DNA of 64,000 bases from UBA7672 sp964529555. Lineage in GTDB: Bacteria; Pseudomonadota; Alphaproteobacteria; Caulobacterales; Hyphomonadaceae. The position numbers and the translations under genes were made by a program. Below are positions 8,648-17,563 of the stretch, one piece after another (within the stretch, counting starts at the first letter, position 1; every line of letters starts with the position of its first letter). A model generated the notes under the pieces. The model saw only the letters and a list, made by a program, of their open reading frames with translations, was not told the origin of the DNA and searched no databases. The DNA is taken from the NCBI GenBank assembly GCA_964529555.1, contig CAZGWV010000001.1, forward strand, positions 89,556-153,555, given 5' to 3'.

Positions 8648-9073
8648 GTGGTCAGGACCGGATTTGCCCTGTGCGCCTTGCTGGCGCTTTCAGCCTGCGC
8701 TGCGGCCCCCGTGGAGAGTGGCGGTCCGCCTGCGCCGAAGACGACCGGGCAGGCGCTCGCACAGCTGGCGTGCCCGCACCGGATTGCGGAGGCGTATGCG
8801 TGGGTGAACCACATGCCGGGGCCGGGCCGGTCGCCACGGCAACTTCATGTCGATGTCGGCCTCGTCGAGGCGACGGATACTGCGGTGATCCTGAAATCGG
8901 TTGCGACCACGGGAGATACCCTGGTCCTCGAAATACGGACGGCGCCGACCGCGCCGATCCCCGGCCGGGTGTCTTTCCGCGAGCCGGCGCCGGCGCAGAT
9001 GTACAAGCGCGTCAGCTTCTTCTGCCGGGGTGGAGAGATCCATTCGCTGGACAGCATCGAGAAGGTTTACTGA
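8648..9073 (+). CDS. Small lipoprotein, unknown function
   Basis: A 141-residue protein starting with GTG. It has a lipoprotein signal: a hydrophobic segment followed by the lipobox LSAC, which would lipidate Cys17. The mature part is a single globular region of beta-rich appearance with two cysteines (AQLACPH and SFFCRGG). I do not recognise the family. It is divergent from msrP, with 232 bp between the starts, and 77 bp precede ymdB. Confidence 0.7.
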   Translation: MVRTGFALCALLALSACAAAPVESGGPPAPKTTGQALAQLACPHRIAEAYAWVNHMPGPGRSPRQLHVDVGLVEATDTAVILKSVATTGDTLVLEIRTAPTAPIPGRVSFREPAPAQMYKRVSFFCRGGEIHSLDSIEKVY

Positions 9074-9150
9074 CGCGCAGGCCGCGCTGATGCGCGCATT
9101 TGCCCTTGGGCGTGGCGTCCTGTAGACCCGCGCCCGCAAAGGGAGCGAGC

Positions 9151-9978
9151 ATGCGTCTGGCCTTTTTCGGTGATGTCGTCGGCCGTGCCGGCCGTGCGGC
9201 CGTCTCCGAACACCTGCCCAAGCTGAAGGCTGATCTGAAGCTCGACTTCGTCGTGGTGAATGGCGAGAACGCGGCGGGCGGCTTTGGCATCACATCGAGC
9301 ACGGCGAACGACCTGTTCGACGCCGGCGCGGACTGTATCACGCTGGGCAATCATTCGTGGGATCAGGCCGAGGCGCTGACCTTCATCGACCGCGAGACGC
9401 GGCTGCTGCGTCCGTTCAACTATCCGCAGACGTTGAACATTCCGGGGCGTGGCGCGCAGCTGTTCACGACGGCCAGGGGGCAGCGCGTGTTCGTGATCCA
9501 GATTCACGGCTCGGCTTTCATGGAGTCGCTGGACGACCCGATCCAGGGCGTGCAGCGGGCGCTGGATGAAGCGCCGCTGCGGCAGGTCGCCGATGCTGTG
9601 ATCGTGGAGATGCACGCCGAGGCGACGGCGGAGAAATACATCATGGGCCATTTCTGCGATGGCCGCGCGACTGCTGTTATTGGCGCGCATACGCATGTGC
9701 CCACGGCGGACGCCCAGATCCTTCCGGGCGGTACGGCGTATCAGACGGATGCGGGCATGTGCGGCGACTATGACAGCGTGATCGGCATGAAGAAGGGGCC
9801 GCTGGTTCAGCGCGCCTCCACGCGCCTGCCGGTCGAGCGGAAGTCTCCGGCGGAGGGTCCGGCGACGATGTGTGGGGTCTATATCGAGTCCGACGATGCC
9901 ACCGGGCTTGCGACGCGCGTGGAGATGATCCGCGTGGGCGGGCGGCTGAAGCAGACGATCCCGGTGGTGGATCGGTAG
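9151..9978 (+). CDS. ymdB: YmdB-family metallophosphoesterase (TIGR00282)
   Basis: A 275-residue YmdB-type phosphodiesterase. The two-metal site is complete: FFGDVVGRAG (Asp), VVNGENAAGGFGI (Asn/Glu), TLGNHSWDQ (Asn, His), VEMHAEATAEK (His) and GAHTHVPTAD (two His). Members hydrolyse 2',3'-cyclic nucleotides and affect RNA or cAMP-linked regulation in the species studied. The ATG at 9151 is preceded by AAAGGGAG; an upstream in-frame ATG at 9100 has no such site. It ends convergent to the pectate-lyase-like gene, with 170 bp between in which I see nothing else. Confidence 0.93.
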   Translation: MRLAFFGDVVGRAGRAAVSEHLPKLKADLKLDFVVVNGENAAGGFGITSSTANDLFDAGADCITLGNHSWDQAEALTFIDRETRLLRPFNYPQTLNIPGRGAQLFTTARGQRVFVIQIHGSAFMESLDDPIQGVQRALDEAPLRQVADAVIVEMHAEATAEKYIMGHFCDGRATAVIGAHTHVPTADAQILPGGTAYQTDAGMCGDYDSVIGMKKGPLVQRASTRLPVERKSPAEGPATMCGVYIESDDATGLATRVEMIRVGGRLKQTIPVVDR

Positions 9979-10148
9979 CCATTACGTGGCGGCAGGCCTC
10001 CGATGGCCGCGCGCCGCAAGTCTCAAGCGCTCAAGTCATGTGCACGCGCAGCGCTGCCGTCGGCGCAGCGTGCGCTGGGTCGCGTCAGCGCGGCGGCGAT
10101 TGCCGCCGAACCGGGAAGGAAGGGCGTCTGCCGATCGCGGCTCCCGCC

Positions 10149-11716
10149 TTACGTTCCTCGCGCCTTGGCGTCGCTGTCGAGCGCGGAGATGTCCTTCGGG
10201 CGCATGGTGTCGAGATCCCACAGGGCGGGATCGAAGGCGCGCCTTGTCATTTCATGTTTGGGATAGCCGCCGGTCTCGTTCTCGTGGTCGATGATTTCGC
10301 CGCGCCCTTCCGCGACATCGGCCAGCACGCGGACATCGTCTGCGTCGCGATCCCACGGGCGGGCGCCGGCGTGGGTGAGGACGTGGGTTTCGACCTGAAT
10401 TGCAGGCATGGCGATGAGGCCCGAGGGCCAGTCGACCGGGCGGTCGTGGCGGATGATCTTGGCGCCGGTCTGGCCGTAGGAGCCTAGCTCGGGCAGGGGC
10501 TGGCCCCAGCGGTCCACCATCAGGTTATCGGCGCCGTGATAGTCGAGGTCGCCTTGTCCGCCGATCGTCAGGAAGGGCATGCCTTTCGCCGTATCCTGTC
10601 CGCCGCGCAGGACGTTGCCGACGGCGGTCATTTGGCCGTTGACGGGCGCGATCGCGCCCCACTCGTTGGCCATGAGGTTGTAGTGCAGCGCGCGCTGGCC
10701 GGGATTGTAGATGATGTTGTTCACGATCGTGCCATGCACGCCGCCCTTGAACAGCGGATTCCGTTCATAGTTGTGGGCGTACAGATTTCCGATGATGAGA
10801 ATGTCGGCGGCGTTGTCGTGGATCAGCGACCCCTTGGAGTGCTCGCCTTTCGGGTGGGTGGAGTAGGCGAGGCTCTCTGCGATTATGTTGTTCGAGTAGG
10901 TGATCTTGTGGCTGGCTCCCATCTGCCATTCGGCCTGCGTCGTGCCGGTGAAGCGCGGGCCGGAGGCGGAGAGGTTTTCATCCGTGCCCCAGGTCAGCGA
11001 GCAGTGATCGACGACGACATTGTAGGCGCCGACCGTGGAGATGGAATCGAAGTCGGGGCCCGTGCGCCAGTCGCCGCCGGCTGAGCCGGGGCGGATGCGG
11101 ATGTGCTGGACGATCACGTCATGCGCCGCGATGTCCATGCCGCCCTTGATCAGCGTGACGCCAGGCGAAGGCGCGGTCTGGCCCGCGATGGTGAGGAAGG
11201 GCTCGGAGACGCGCAGGGTCTTGGCGCCAAGATCAATGACGCCGCCAACCTCGAACACGACGATGCGCGGGCCCTTGGTCTCGACTGCGGCGCGGAAGGA
11301 GCCGGGCCCCTCGGCGTTGAGGTTGGTGACGCGGATGATCTGGCCGCCGCGGCCGCCTTTCGTGTCGGCGGCCCAGCCCATGGGGGCGGGGAACCAGGAC
11401 GAGATCGGATCGGCGGCGAGCAGGCTCGGCGCGGCGCCGGCCTGGCCGTCAGCCGGGCCGCCAACCTGGCCGCCAATCTGGCCGATTGCCGTTGTGCCAA
11501 CGCAGGCCGACAGGGCCAGCCCNNNNNNNNNNNNNNNNNNNNNNNNNNNNNNNNNNNNNNNNNNNNNNNNNNNNNNNNNNNNNNNNNNNNNNNNNNNNNN
11601 NNNNNNNNNNNNNNNNNNNNNNGGCCGCCAATCTGGCCGATTGCCGTTGTGCCAACGCAGGCCGACAGGGCCAGCCCGGTCAGCAGCGCAATGCTCGTGA
11701 GGCGGCGTCTCGTCAT
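10149..11716 (-). CDS. Pectate-lyase-like beta-helix lipoprotein (interrupted by an assembly gap)
   Basis: After collapsing the duplicated 55 bp and the N run at 11523-11622, this is one 470-residue frame. It begins MTRRRLTSIALLTGLALSAC, a signal peptide with lipobox LSAC. The body matches the polysaccharide lyase family 1-like pectate lyases: GRGGQIIRVTNLNAEGPGSF near the start, then GGVIDLG, HIRIRPGS, VVVDHCSLTWGTDENLS and repeated beta-helix rungs. It would cleave polygalacturonate-type chains by beta-elimination at the cell surface or in the periplasm. A palindromic operator stands 50 bp upstream, shared with the divergent hydratase gene. The frame stays open past the start to 12710 only because of the gap. 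Confidence 0.85.
11523..11622. other. Assembly gap with duplicated flanks
   Basis: One hundred N. The 55 bases before the gap (11468-11522) are repeated exactly after it (11623-11677). Removing 155 bp restores a single frame for the lyase gene, so no sequence is probably missing here. Confidence 0.9.
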
Positions 11717-11765
11717 CTCTCGCTCCGAATTTCCACCCTGCGCCATATGCGGCGATATCAAGAAT

Positions 11766-11781
11766 TGACACCGGTTTCCCA
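11766..11781. promoter_or_regulatory. Palindromic operator, site 1
   Basis: TGACACCGGTTTCCCA lies between the divergent pectate-lyase-like gene (start 11716, minus) and the hydratase gene (start 11862, plus). It shares the core with three sites near 15.8-16.0 kb. The CG-centred near-palindrome is of the LacI-family type. No such regulator is encoded in this window. Confidence 0.65.
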
Positions 11782-11861
11782 AGAGCGCAACTGTGACGTC
11801 GAAATCGTGATTCACGGCCTCCTCCGGCACGGAATCCGGCCGCCCCCTGGGAAGAGACAGC

Positions 11862-12662
11862 ATGGACAGCGCAAGGCTCGCAACTTCGGACGGGATCGCC
11901 GCCGCGCTGGTTTCCGCTCGCCGCGACCGCCGCGCGCTGGACGCCTTTCCCGGCCCGATGCCAGCGAGCATGGCGGAGGCCTATCGTATCCAGGACGCCG
12001 GCATTTCGATCTGGGACGATGACGTCGCCGGCTGGAAGATCGGGCTTGTGGGCGTGCACCTGCGTGATGCGCTCAAGGCCGAGCGGCTGGCCGGGCCTAT
12101 CTTTTCCAAGGACGTGCGCACGGCCGAGCCAGGCGTGGCGGTGGAGTTCCCGGTGTTCTCGGGTGGCTTTGCGGCGGTCGAGGGCGAGTTCGTGTTCCGC
12201 ATGGGCGCCGATGCGCCTGCGGGCAAGACGAACTGGACTGACGATGAGGCGGCGGCGCTGGTCGAGGCGGTTCACATCGGCGTCGAGACAGCGGGCAGCC
12301 CGATGCGGATGATCAACGATCTCGGGCCCACCGTGGTGAGTTCCGATTTCGGGAACAATTTCGGCGTCATCGTGGGCGGCGCGATCGACAACTGGCGCGC
12401 GCGGATGGATGGCATCGAGGTCTCGACGGAGATCGAGGGGCAGGTGGTTGGAACTGGCGGCGCACTGGCGCTGCCGGGTGGGCCGCTGGCTGGATTGTGT
12501 TTCCTGCTGACGCATCTTGCCGAGCGCGGCCGTCCGTTGCGCAAGGGACAGCTGGTCTCTTCGGGCGCTATCACGGGCGTACACGACATTCTGGCAGGCC
12601 AGTCGTCGGTCATCGCGTTCGAAGGCTGTGGCGCTATCGCCTGCCGCGCCGTTCCGGCTTGA
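11862..12662 (+). CDS. 2-keto-4-pentenoate hydratase-family protein
   Basis: A 266-residue member of the MhpD/hydratase branch of the fumarylacetoacetate hydrolase superfamily. Visible are VAGWKIGLVG near residue 60, VEGEFVFRMG at about residue 110 with the metal-binding acidic residues, and a C-terminal SSGAITGVHDILAGQS. Such enzymes add water to or decarboxylate short 2-keto acids in the cytoplasm. The substrate here is unknown. Its promoter shares the palindromic operator with the lyase gene, so a role in breaking down keto-acid products of uronate catabolism is plausible, but this is inference. Confidence 0.8.
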   Translation: MDSARLATSDGIAAALVSARRDRRALDAFPGPMPASMAEAYRIQDAGISIWDDDVAGWKIGLVGVHLRDALKAERLAGPIFSKDVRTAEPGVAVEFPVFSGGFAAVEGEFVFRMGADAPAGKTNWTDDEAAALVEAVHIGVETAGSPMRMINDLGPTVVSSDFGNNFGVIVGGAIDNWRARMDGIEVSTEIEGQVVGTGGALALPGGPLAGLCFLLTHLAERGRPLRKGQLVSSGAITGVHDILAGQSSVIAFEGCGAIACRAVPA

Positions 12663-12769
12663 GGCCAGACCGCACGATCTCCAAAGCCTGAAAACAAACG
12701 CCGGAACCATTTCCGGGTCCGGCGCGAAGTCTGCAGCAGGGAAAACACGAAGTTCGGCAAGTTCGCCCG

Positions 12770-12808
12770 CCGGTCTGGCGAGCCTGCGTGTGCAGGCCGC
12801 CAGACCGG
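12770..12808. terminator. Long hairpin between convergent genes
   Basis: CCGGTCTGGCG pairs with a CGCCAGACCGG arm, and an inner CCTGC/GCAGG stem tightens it. It lies between the 3' ends of the hydratase and the convergent TonB receptor gene and could serve both. There is no strong T-run on either side, so termination strength is uncertain. Confidence 0.5.
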
Positions 12809-12816
12809 GCAGGGAT

Positions 12817-15702
12817 CTAGAACTTGTAGCGGCCGCCGAACACGAACTCGCGGCCGGTGTGCTCGTAGTTCAGGTTGTTGTGGCGGGCCGAGTTGATCCA
12901 GCGCTCGTCATACTGGTCGGTGAGGTTGATCGCCTCGAAGGACACGGTGAAGTTGTCTGTCATCTGGTAGGAGGCGGAGAAGTCGAGGTTCAGCACTTCG
13001 GCCTTGCCTTCGAAGTCGTTGCCGCTCGCGGCGGGAACCAGCGTTAGATATTCATCGCGCGACACGGCTGAGAGGCGGGCCTGGAAAGGACCGTCTTCGT
13101 AGTAGATCGTCGCGCTGAGCGATTTGGGCGACTGCCCCGTGAGAGGCGCCTGCACGAAGCCCGCGCCAATGGTCGCCGCGAGCACGTAGGACACTTCGCT
13201 TTCGATGTTGGTGTAGCTGATCTGGCCGCCGAAATTGTTGAACGGAGCAGGCAGGAAGGAGAACGGCGTCTGCGCCGTCACTTCGAAGCCCCTCAGTTCG
13301 CCGCCGGGCGTGTTGAGGAAGGTGTTGGTGTCGAACAGTTCGGTGTTCGGCACGCCCGAGGGCAGCAGCGAATCCGGGAAGCCGGTCTGGCTGTAGGGGA
13401 TCATCTGGCGCAGGCGCTGCACGAATGTGTCGATGTCCTTCTGGAAGAAGGCGACGGCGAACAGCGCCTCGTCATACGGATACCATTCGAACGAGACGTC
13501 GTAATTGGTGGACTCGATCGGCTCGAGGAACGGGTTGCCCGAGTTGATCGAGAAGCCCGGCGGGTTGAAGTCAAGCGTGCCGCCCGGCGTGAGGGCGGGC
13601 AGGCTGGGCCGTGCGATCGTCTTGGCGGCGGCAAAACGCACCAGGAAGTTTTCGACCGGCTCGATCGAGACGTTCGCCGACGGCAGTGTGCGGCTGTAGG
13701 AATTTTCCGCCGTGGTCGGGACCGCGCCTGAGCCGAAGTTTGTGTAACCAACCGATGTGAGTTCGGTTTTCACCCGGCGGACGCCGATGTTGCCGCGCAC
13801 GGGCATCGTGCCGAGATCGAAGTTGAAATCGGCCTGGACCCAGATGCCGGTCGATTTCTCCTCGGCAGAGCGGTTTTCACCGAGGCTGCTGACCGCGTCT
13901 GTGCGGAAATCGCCGAAGGCGTTGATGCAGTCGCACTCGAAGTCGATGATATTGTTGAGCCGGTTGATGGACGGAACAACCCACGAGGTTGGGGTGCCGG
14001 CAGGCAGGCTCATGCCGCGGCCGAAGCCTGTCAAAAGGGTCGAGTAGCTCTGGATGGAGTGGCCGCCGTTTGCGAGGGCCGCCAGAAGTCCCGCAGGCAG
14101 GGCTTCGGCGGTGCGGCGAGATTCGGTGCCGACGAATTCGAAGGTTTTCTGCGTCGCGCCGGCCTTGAATGTCCACACGTCGTCGAATTCGTAGATGAGG
14201 CGGCCGTCAAGGGCGAGAAACGTGTTCACGGCCTTGTTCGGGCGCATGCGGATGATCGATGCATCGCCCAGCGCGGCCGAGCCGGAGAACAGGAAGTTGT
14301 TCGGGTCGGTGACGTCGAACCCGTAATTGAAGACGGGCAGGTTCGGGTCCGAATAGTCGTATGAGTATCCGTCAACGTCATAACGCTCGAATGTCAGCGT
14401 CGTCTGGTTGGGGTTGTATTGCACGGCGCGCGTGTGACCCGCGACGAGTTCACCGCGGAGATTGCTGGCGAACTCGTGGTCGACGCGGAAGACGTTCTGG
14501 AAGAACTCGGTCTCCAGATTGTCGCGGCGCTGTTCGACCCGGATGTCCACATTGTCGAACGTACCGGCGACCAACGTGTTGGACGCATCGACCGTACCCG
14601 AGATCAGGTCTGTGGCGCGCAGGCCGGCGGCGGCGGTTTCGCGCGCGAAGCTGATCGCCTCGAGGAATTCCTCGCCGCGCGTTTCCTTGAGGTTTGCATA
14701 GAGCAGGTCGTAACCGAACGTGGTCGACTCGAAGGGCTGGTATTGCACCGAGAAGGTGGAGCCCAGACGCTCGCGGTCGTAGGAAATGCGGCCATAGCGC
14801 GGGATGCGCGGGTGAGCTGCGTTGTTGGCGGCAGCTGCGGCGGCGGCGCCAGTCAGAACGCCCGATGGCGTGGTGATGGGGCCGGAGACTGTCTGATAGC
14901 ATCGGTTGGCGCCGACAGCGGTCCCGGAGGTCGGCGGCGGCGCGGCGCAGCCATCGGCGCCGGGGATACGGAAGCGGCCCGAGCTGGAGCCTTCCTCGAT
15001 CGTGTTGCGCGTCGCGTAGGCGAGCGAGAACAGGACGCCGAGCTGGCCATCGAGGAACTGGTCGGAGACGAGGAAGGTGTAGCGCGGGTCGGTGTTGCGG
15101 GCGAGGTCGTTGTAGGAGAACTGCACGCCGCCGGCCATGGTGAAGCCGTCATAGTCGAATGGGCGGGCGGTGGTGAGATCGACCGTGGCGCCGAGCGAGC
15201 CTTCCTCGGTTTCAGCGGACTGGGATTTCGAGACCTTGATCGAATTGAACAGTTCGGATGCGAACACGTTGAAGTCGAAGGCGCGGTTGCGGTTCTGGCG
15301 CCCGTCGCGTCCGCCGGTGGTGGCCAGCGCTTCCATGCCGTTGAGGCGCACGCGGACGAAGTCCGAGGACAGGCCGCGGACGTTGATGGTGCGGCCTTCG
15401 CCGCCGTCGCGGTCGATCTGGACGCCGGGAACGCGCTGGAGAGATTCGGCGAGGTTCAGATCAGGGAAGTCGGCGATGTCTTCAGCCGTGATGACATCGA
15501 CGATGCCGGCGTCTTCGCGCTTGGCTTCGATCGAGGCCGCGAGGCTTTCGCGGAAGCCGGTGATGATGACGACGTCGTCGCCGGCCGCGGTTCGCTCCTG
15601 CGCGACGGCCGGCGCGGCCATGCACAGCGCCGACGACAAGGTCAGCAGGGAGACGCCAGCGCCAAGCCGGGTCCACGATGTCCAGTTGCTCGATTGAGCC
15701 AT
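12817..15702 (-). CDS. TonB-dependent receptor (Caulobacter type)
   Basis: A 961-residue outer-membrane receptor. The ATG at 15702 gives a signal peptide ending near APAVAQE. The plug domain follows: VITAEDIADFPDLNLAESLQ, VPGVQIDRDGGEG, INVRGLSSDFVRVRLNGMEA. The barrel ends with an aromatic residue (FVFGGRYKF), as outer-membrane proteins do. This N-terminal pattern (IITGFRESLAASIEAKR) is that of Caulobacter-type receptors, which often import plant oligosaccharides. Two palindromic operators lie 93 and 125 bp upstream of its start. With the lyase and the TRAP transporter it would form the uptake route for acidic oligosaccharides. Confidence 0.93.
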   Translation of the reverse strand: MAQSSNWTSWTRLGAGVSLLTLSSALCMAAPAVAQERTAAGDDVVIITGFRESLAASIEAKREDAGIVDVITAEDIADFPDLNLAESLQRVPGVQIDRDGGEGRTINVRGLSSDFVRVRLNGMEALATTGGRDGRQNRNRAFDFNVFASELFNSIKVSKSQSAETEEGSLGATVDLTTARPFDYDGFTMAGGVQFSYNDLARNTDPRYTFLVSDQFLDGQLGVLFSLAYATRNTIEEGSSSGRFRIPGADGCAAPPPTSGTAVGANRCYQTVSGPITTPSGVLTGAAAAAAANNAAHPRIPRYGRISYDRERLGSTFSVQYQPFESTTFGYDLLYANLKETRGEEFLEAISFARETAAAGLRATDLISGTVDASNTLVAGTFDNVDIRVEQRRDNLETEFFQNVFRVDHEFASNLRGELVAGHTRAVQYNPNQTTLTFERYDVDGYSYDYSDPNLPVFNYGFDVTDPNNFLFSGSAALGDASIIRMRPNKAVNTFLALDGRLIYEFDDVWTFKAGATQKTFEFVGTESRRTAEALPAGLLAALANGGHSIQSYSTLLTGFGRGMSLPAGTPTSWVVPSINRLNNIIDFECDCINAFGDFRTDAVSSLGENRSAEEKSTGIWVQADFNFDLGTMPVRGNIGVRRVKTELTSVGYTNFGSGAVPTTAENSYSRTLPSANVSIEPVENFLVRFAAAKTIARPSLPALTPGGTLDFNPPGFSINSGNPFLEPIESTNYDVSFEWYPYDEALFAVAFFQKDIDTFVQRLRQMIPYSQTGFPDSLLPSGVPNTELFDTNTFLNTPGGELRGFEVTAQTPFSFLPAPFNNFGGQISYTNIESEVSYVLAATIGAGFVQAPLTGQSPKSLSATIYYEDGPFQARLSAVSRDEYLTLVPAASGNDFEGKAEVLNLDFSASYQMTDNFTVSFEAINLTDQYDERWINSARHNNLNYEHTGREFVFGGRYKF

Positions 15703-15794
15703 TGTTCCGCTCCCTAAAAGCGCCGTGCCCATCAATGCAGACCCGGCTTATTTTTGTGTGGGATGAGGTTCCCCACCCTCGATGCCGCTATCGA

Positions 15795-15810
15795 TAGCTA
15801 CCGGTTACCA
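15795..15810. promoter_or_regulatory. Palindromic operator, site 2
   Basis: TAGCTACCGGTTACCA, the copy with the best right half (GGTTACCA). It lies upstream of the TonB receptor. Its centre is 31 bp, about three helical turns, from the centre of site 3, so two bound dimers would sit on the same face of the DNA. Confidence 0.6.
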
Positions 15811-15826
15811 TAGACGCAAGAAAAAA

Positions 15827-15842
15827 TGACACCGGTTTCCTA
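15827..15842. promoter_or_regulatory. Palindromic operator, site 3
   Basis: TGACACCGGTTTCCTA, 14 of 16 bases identical to site 1 by position with only the last pair region differing. It lies upstream of the TonB receptor gene, in the intergenic region that also serves the divergent TRAP operon. Confidence 0.65.
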
Positions 15843-15970
15843 TCGGCGCGCATTTTTTTGGCGCACGTGTTGCCGAGTCGTGCATTCCGTTAGGTAAATG
15901 TGTCGATTTATGCTGCAAGCGCGAAATAATTCACCGGCAGGGCATGGCCTGAACTGGCTTGCGCTTCATT

Positions 15971-15986
15971 TGACACCGGTTACCAT
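15971..15986. promoter_or_regulatory. Palindromic operator, site 4
   Basis: TGACACCGGTTACCAT, about 76 bp before the dctP start. It combines the left half of sites 1 and 3 with the right half of site 2. The 15703-16061 region (359 bp) holds only these sites and no gene. Confidence 0.65.
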
Positions 15987-16061
15987 ACACGCCACGACAG
16001 AGCCGTGCCGCGACCATCAAGGAGCGCAAGACACGGCCGAAAGGGGAGGCTAATCAGAGCC

Positions 16062-17072
16062 ATGGCGTCTTCGCCGGGTCTTCCGCCTGCAATCACGCGC
16101 CGCGCAGCCGTCATGGGCGGTCTCGGCGCGCTGGGCCTTGCCGCGTGCGGCAGGTCCGGCCCGCGCATGCTGTTGTCGAGCGATACGCACCCGGTCGGCT
16201 ATCCCACCGTCGAGGCCGTGCAGGAGATGGGGCGGCTCATCACGGAGCGCACGGGCGGACGATTGGGTGTAAAGGTCTATGCGGGCGGCCAGTTGGGCGC
16301 CGAGCGTGACACGCTGGAGATCACCAGCTTCGGCGGGCTCGACCTCAACCGTGTCTTCATGTCCCCGCTCAACGCGATCGAACCCGACACGACGATTCCA
16401 TCGCTGCCATTCCTGTTCAGCTCGCAGGATCACATGCGCCGCGTACTCGACGGCGCGCCGGGCCGCGCGATCCTCGACAGGCTGGAGCCGCATGGTCTCA
16501 TCGGGCTCTGCTATTACGACTCCGGCGAGCGCAGTTTCTACAACACCAGGCGGCCGATCCACTCCCCCGCGGACATGAAAGGTCTCAAGATCCGCACGCC
16601 GAATTCCGACCTTTCGGTTGAGATGATCAACGGCATGGGCGCCAATGCAACGCCGATGGACCTGGGCGAGGTCTACCAATCGCTTGTCCAGGGCGTGATC
16701 GACGGCGCCGAGAACAACTGGCCGTCATTCGAGTCGGGGCGACACTTCGAGGCTGCTCCCTATTTCAGCCTCACACGTCACACCATGACGCCTGAAGTAT
16801 TGCTCATGGCCAAGGCGCGCTGGGACAAACTCTCCAGCGGCGACCGCGAGATCATCCTGGCCTGCGCGGCGGAGAGCGTACCTTTCATGCGCCGCCTGTG
16901 GGACGAGCGCGTTGCGGCGTCGCGCGAGCGATTGCTGGCCGCCGGCGTCAAGGAAAACGACGTGACGGATCGCGATGCGTTCCGCAGCTTGATGAAGCCG
17001 ATCTACGATCGCTTCGTCACGACGCCGTTCCAGAAGCGCCTTGTCGCCGAGATCGAAGGGATGGCGCCATGA
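16062..17072 (+). CDS. dctP: TRAP transporter solute-binding lipoprotein (DctP family)
   Basis: A 336-residue DctP-family binding protein. The N-terminus has twin arginines (AITRRAAVMGG) and then the lipobox LAAC, so it looks like a Tat-exported lipoprotein. That is unusual, since most Gram-negative TRAP binding proteins are free in the periplasm. Conserved TRAP features are SLPFLFSSQDHMRRVLDG, KGLKIRTPNSDLSVEM with the carboxylate-binding Arg, and ANATPMDLGEVYQSLVQGVIDGAENNW. The family carries organic acids such as uronates, which suits the neighbouring lyase. The stop overlaps the next start (ATGA). The frame opens at 16005; the ATG at 16062 gives the proper signal. Confidence 0.93.
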   Translation: MASSPGLPPAITRRAAVMGGLGALGLAACGRSGPRMLLSSDTHPVGYPTVEAVQEMGRLITERTGGRLGVKVYAGGQLGAERDTLEITSFGGLDLNRVFMSPLNAIEPDTTIPSLPFLFSSQDHMRRVLDGAPGRAILDRLEPHGLIGLCYYDSGERSFYNTRRPIHSPADMKGLKIRTPNSDLSVEMINGMGANATPMDLGEVYQSLVQGVIDGAENNWPSFESGRHFEAAPYFSLTRHTMTPEVLLMAKARWDKLSSGDREIILACAAESVPFMRRLWDERVAASRERLLAAGVKENDVTDRDAFRSLMKPIYDRFVTTPFQKRLVAEIEGMAP

Positions 17073-17563
17073 CCAACCATCCGGTGCGGCGCCTCTCAAA
17101 GGCAGCCTCGCAGCTGCTGATCGGGCTCGCGGCGACGGGCCTCGTGATTATGACCGCCATTGTCGCCTGGCAGGTGATCGGCCGCTACATCCTGTCGTCG
17201 AGCCCGTCGTGGACGGAGCAGGCCGCCCAGGTCCTGATGATCTGGTTCGCCTTCCTCGCCGCCGCCGCCGGCGTTCGCGAAGGCTTCCACATCCGCATCG
17301 TCGCGCTCGAGGAGGCCATGCCGCACCGTTCGCGGCGGATCATGCAGGCGGTTGGTTCAGTCGTCGTGGCCGCATGCGGGCTGGCGATGCTGGTGATGGG
17401 CGGCGAACTTGTGCTGCGTACGTGGAGTCACACGATCCCCTCGCTGGGCATTCCACGCGGCCTTGCCTATCTCGGCCTGCCGATTTCGGGCGGCCTGATC
17501 TTCATTTTCGCAATCGAGAAGCTGATCGCCCCCGAGAGCGGCGCAGCGAAGGATGCCGCCTGA
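17069..17563 (+). CDS. dctQ: TRAP transporter small membrane subunit (DctQ)
   Basis: A 164-residue protein with four membrane segments. The second segment pair contains SWTEQAAQVLMIWFAFLAAAAG with the DctQ-typical W-T-E and later REGFHIRI. It would bridge the binding protein and the large DctM subunit in the inner membrane. The start overlaps the dctP stop by 4 nt, and the stop shares a base with the dctM start (TGATG). Confidence 0.93.
   Translation: MTNHPVRRLSKAASQLLIGLAATGLVIMTAIVAWQVIGRYILSSSPSWTEQAAQVLMIWFAFLAAAAGVREGFHIRIVALEEAMPHRSRRIMQAVGSVVVAACGLAMLVMGGELVLRTWSHTIPSLGIPRGLAYLGLPISGGLIFIFAIEKLIAPESGAAKDAA

Noticed and set aside
10149..12710. An 853-residue fused protein from the lyase into the hydratase region
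   Set aside because: The open frame exists only because the N run and duplicate shift the reading frame; the real lyase start is at 11716 and the hydratase is on the other strand.
14419..15717. Plus-strand frame of over 400 codons opposite the other TonB receptor
   Set aside because: Same kind of GC-driven shadow, without domains or ribosome-binding site.
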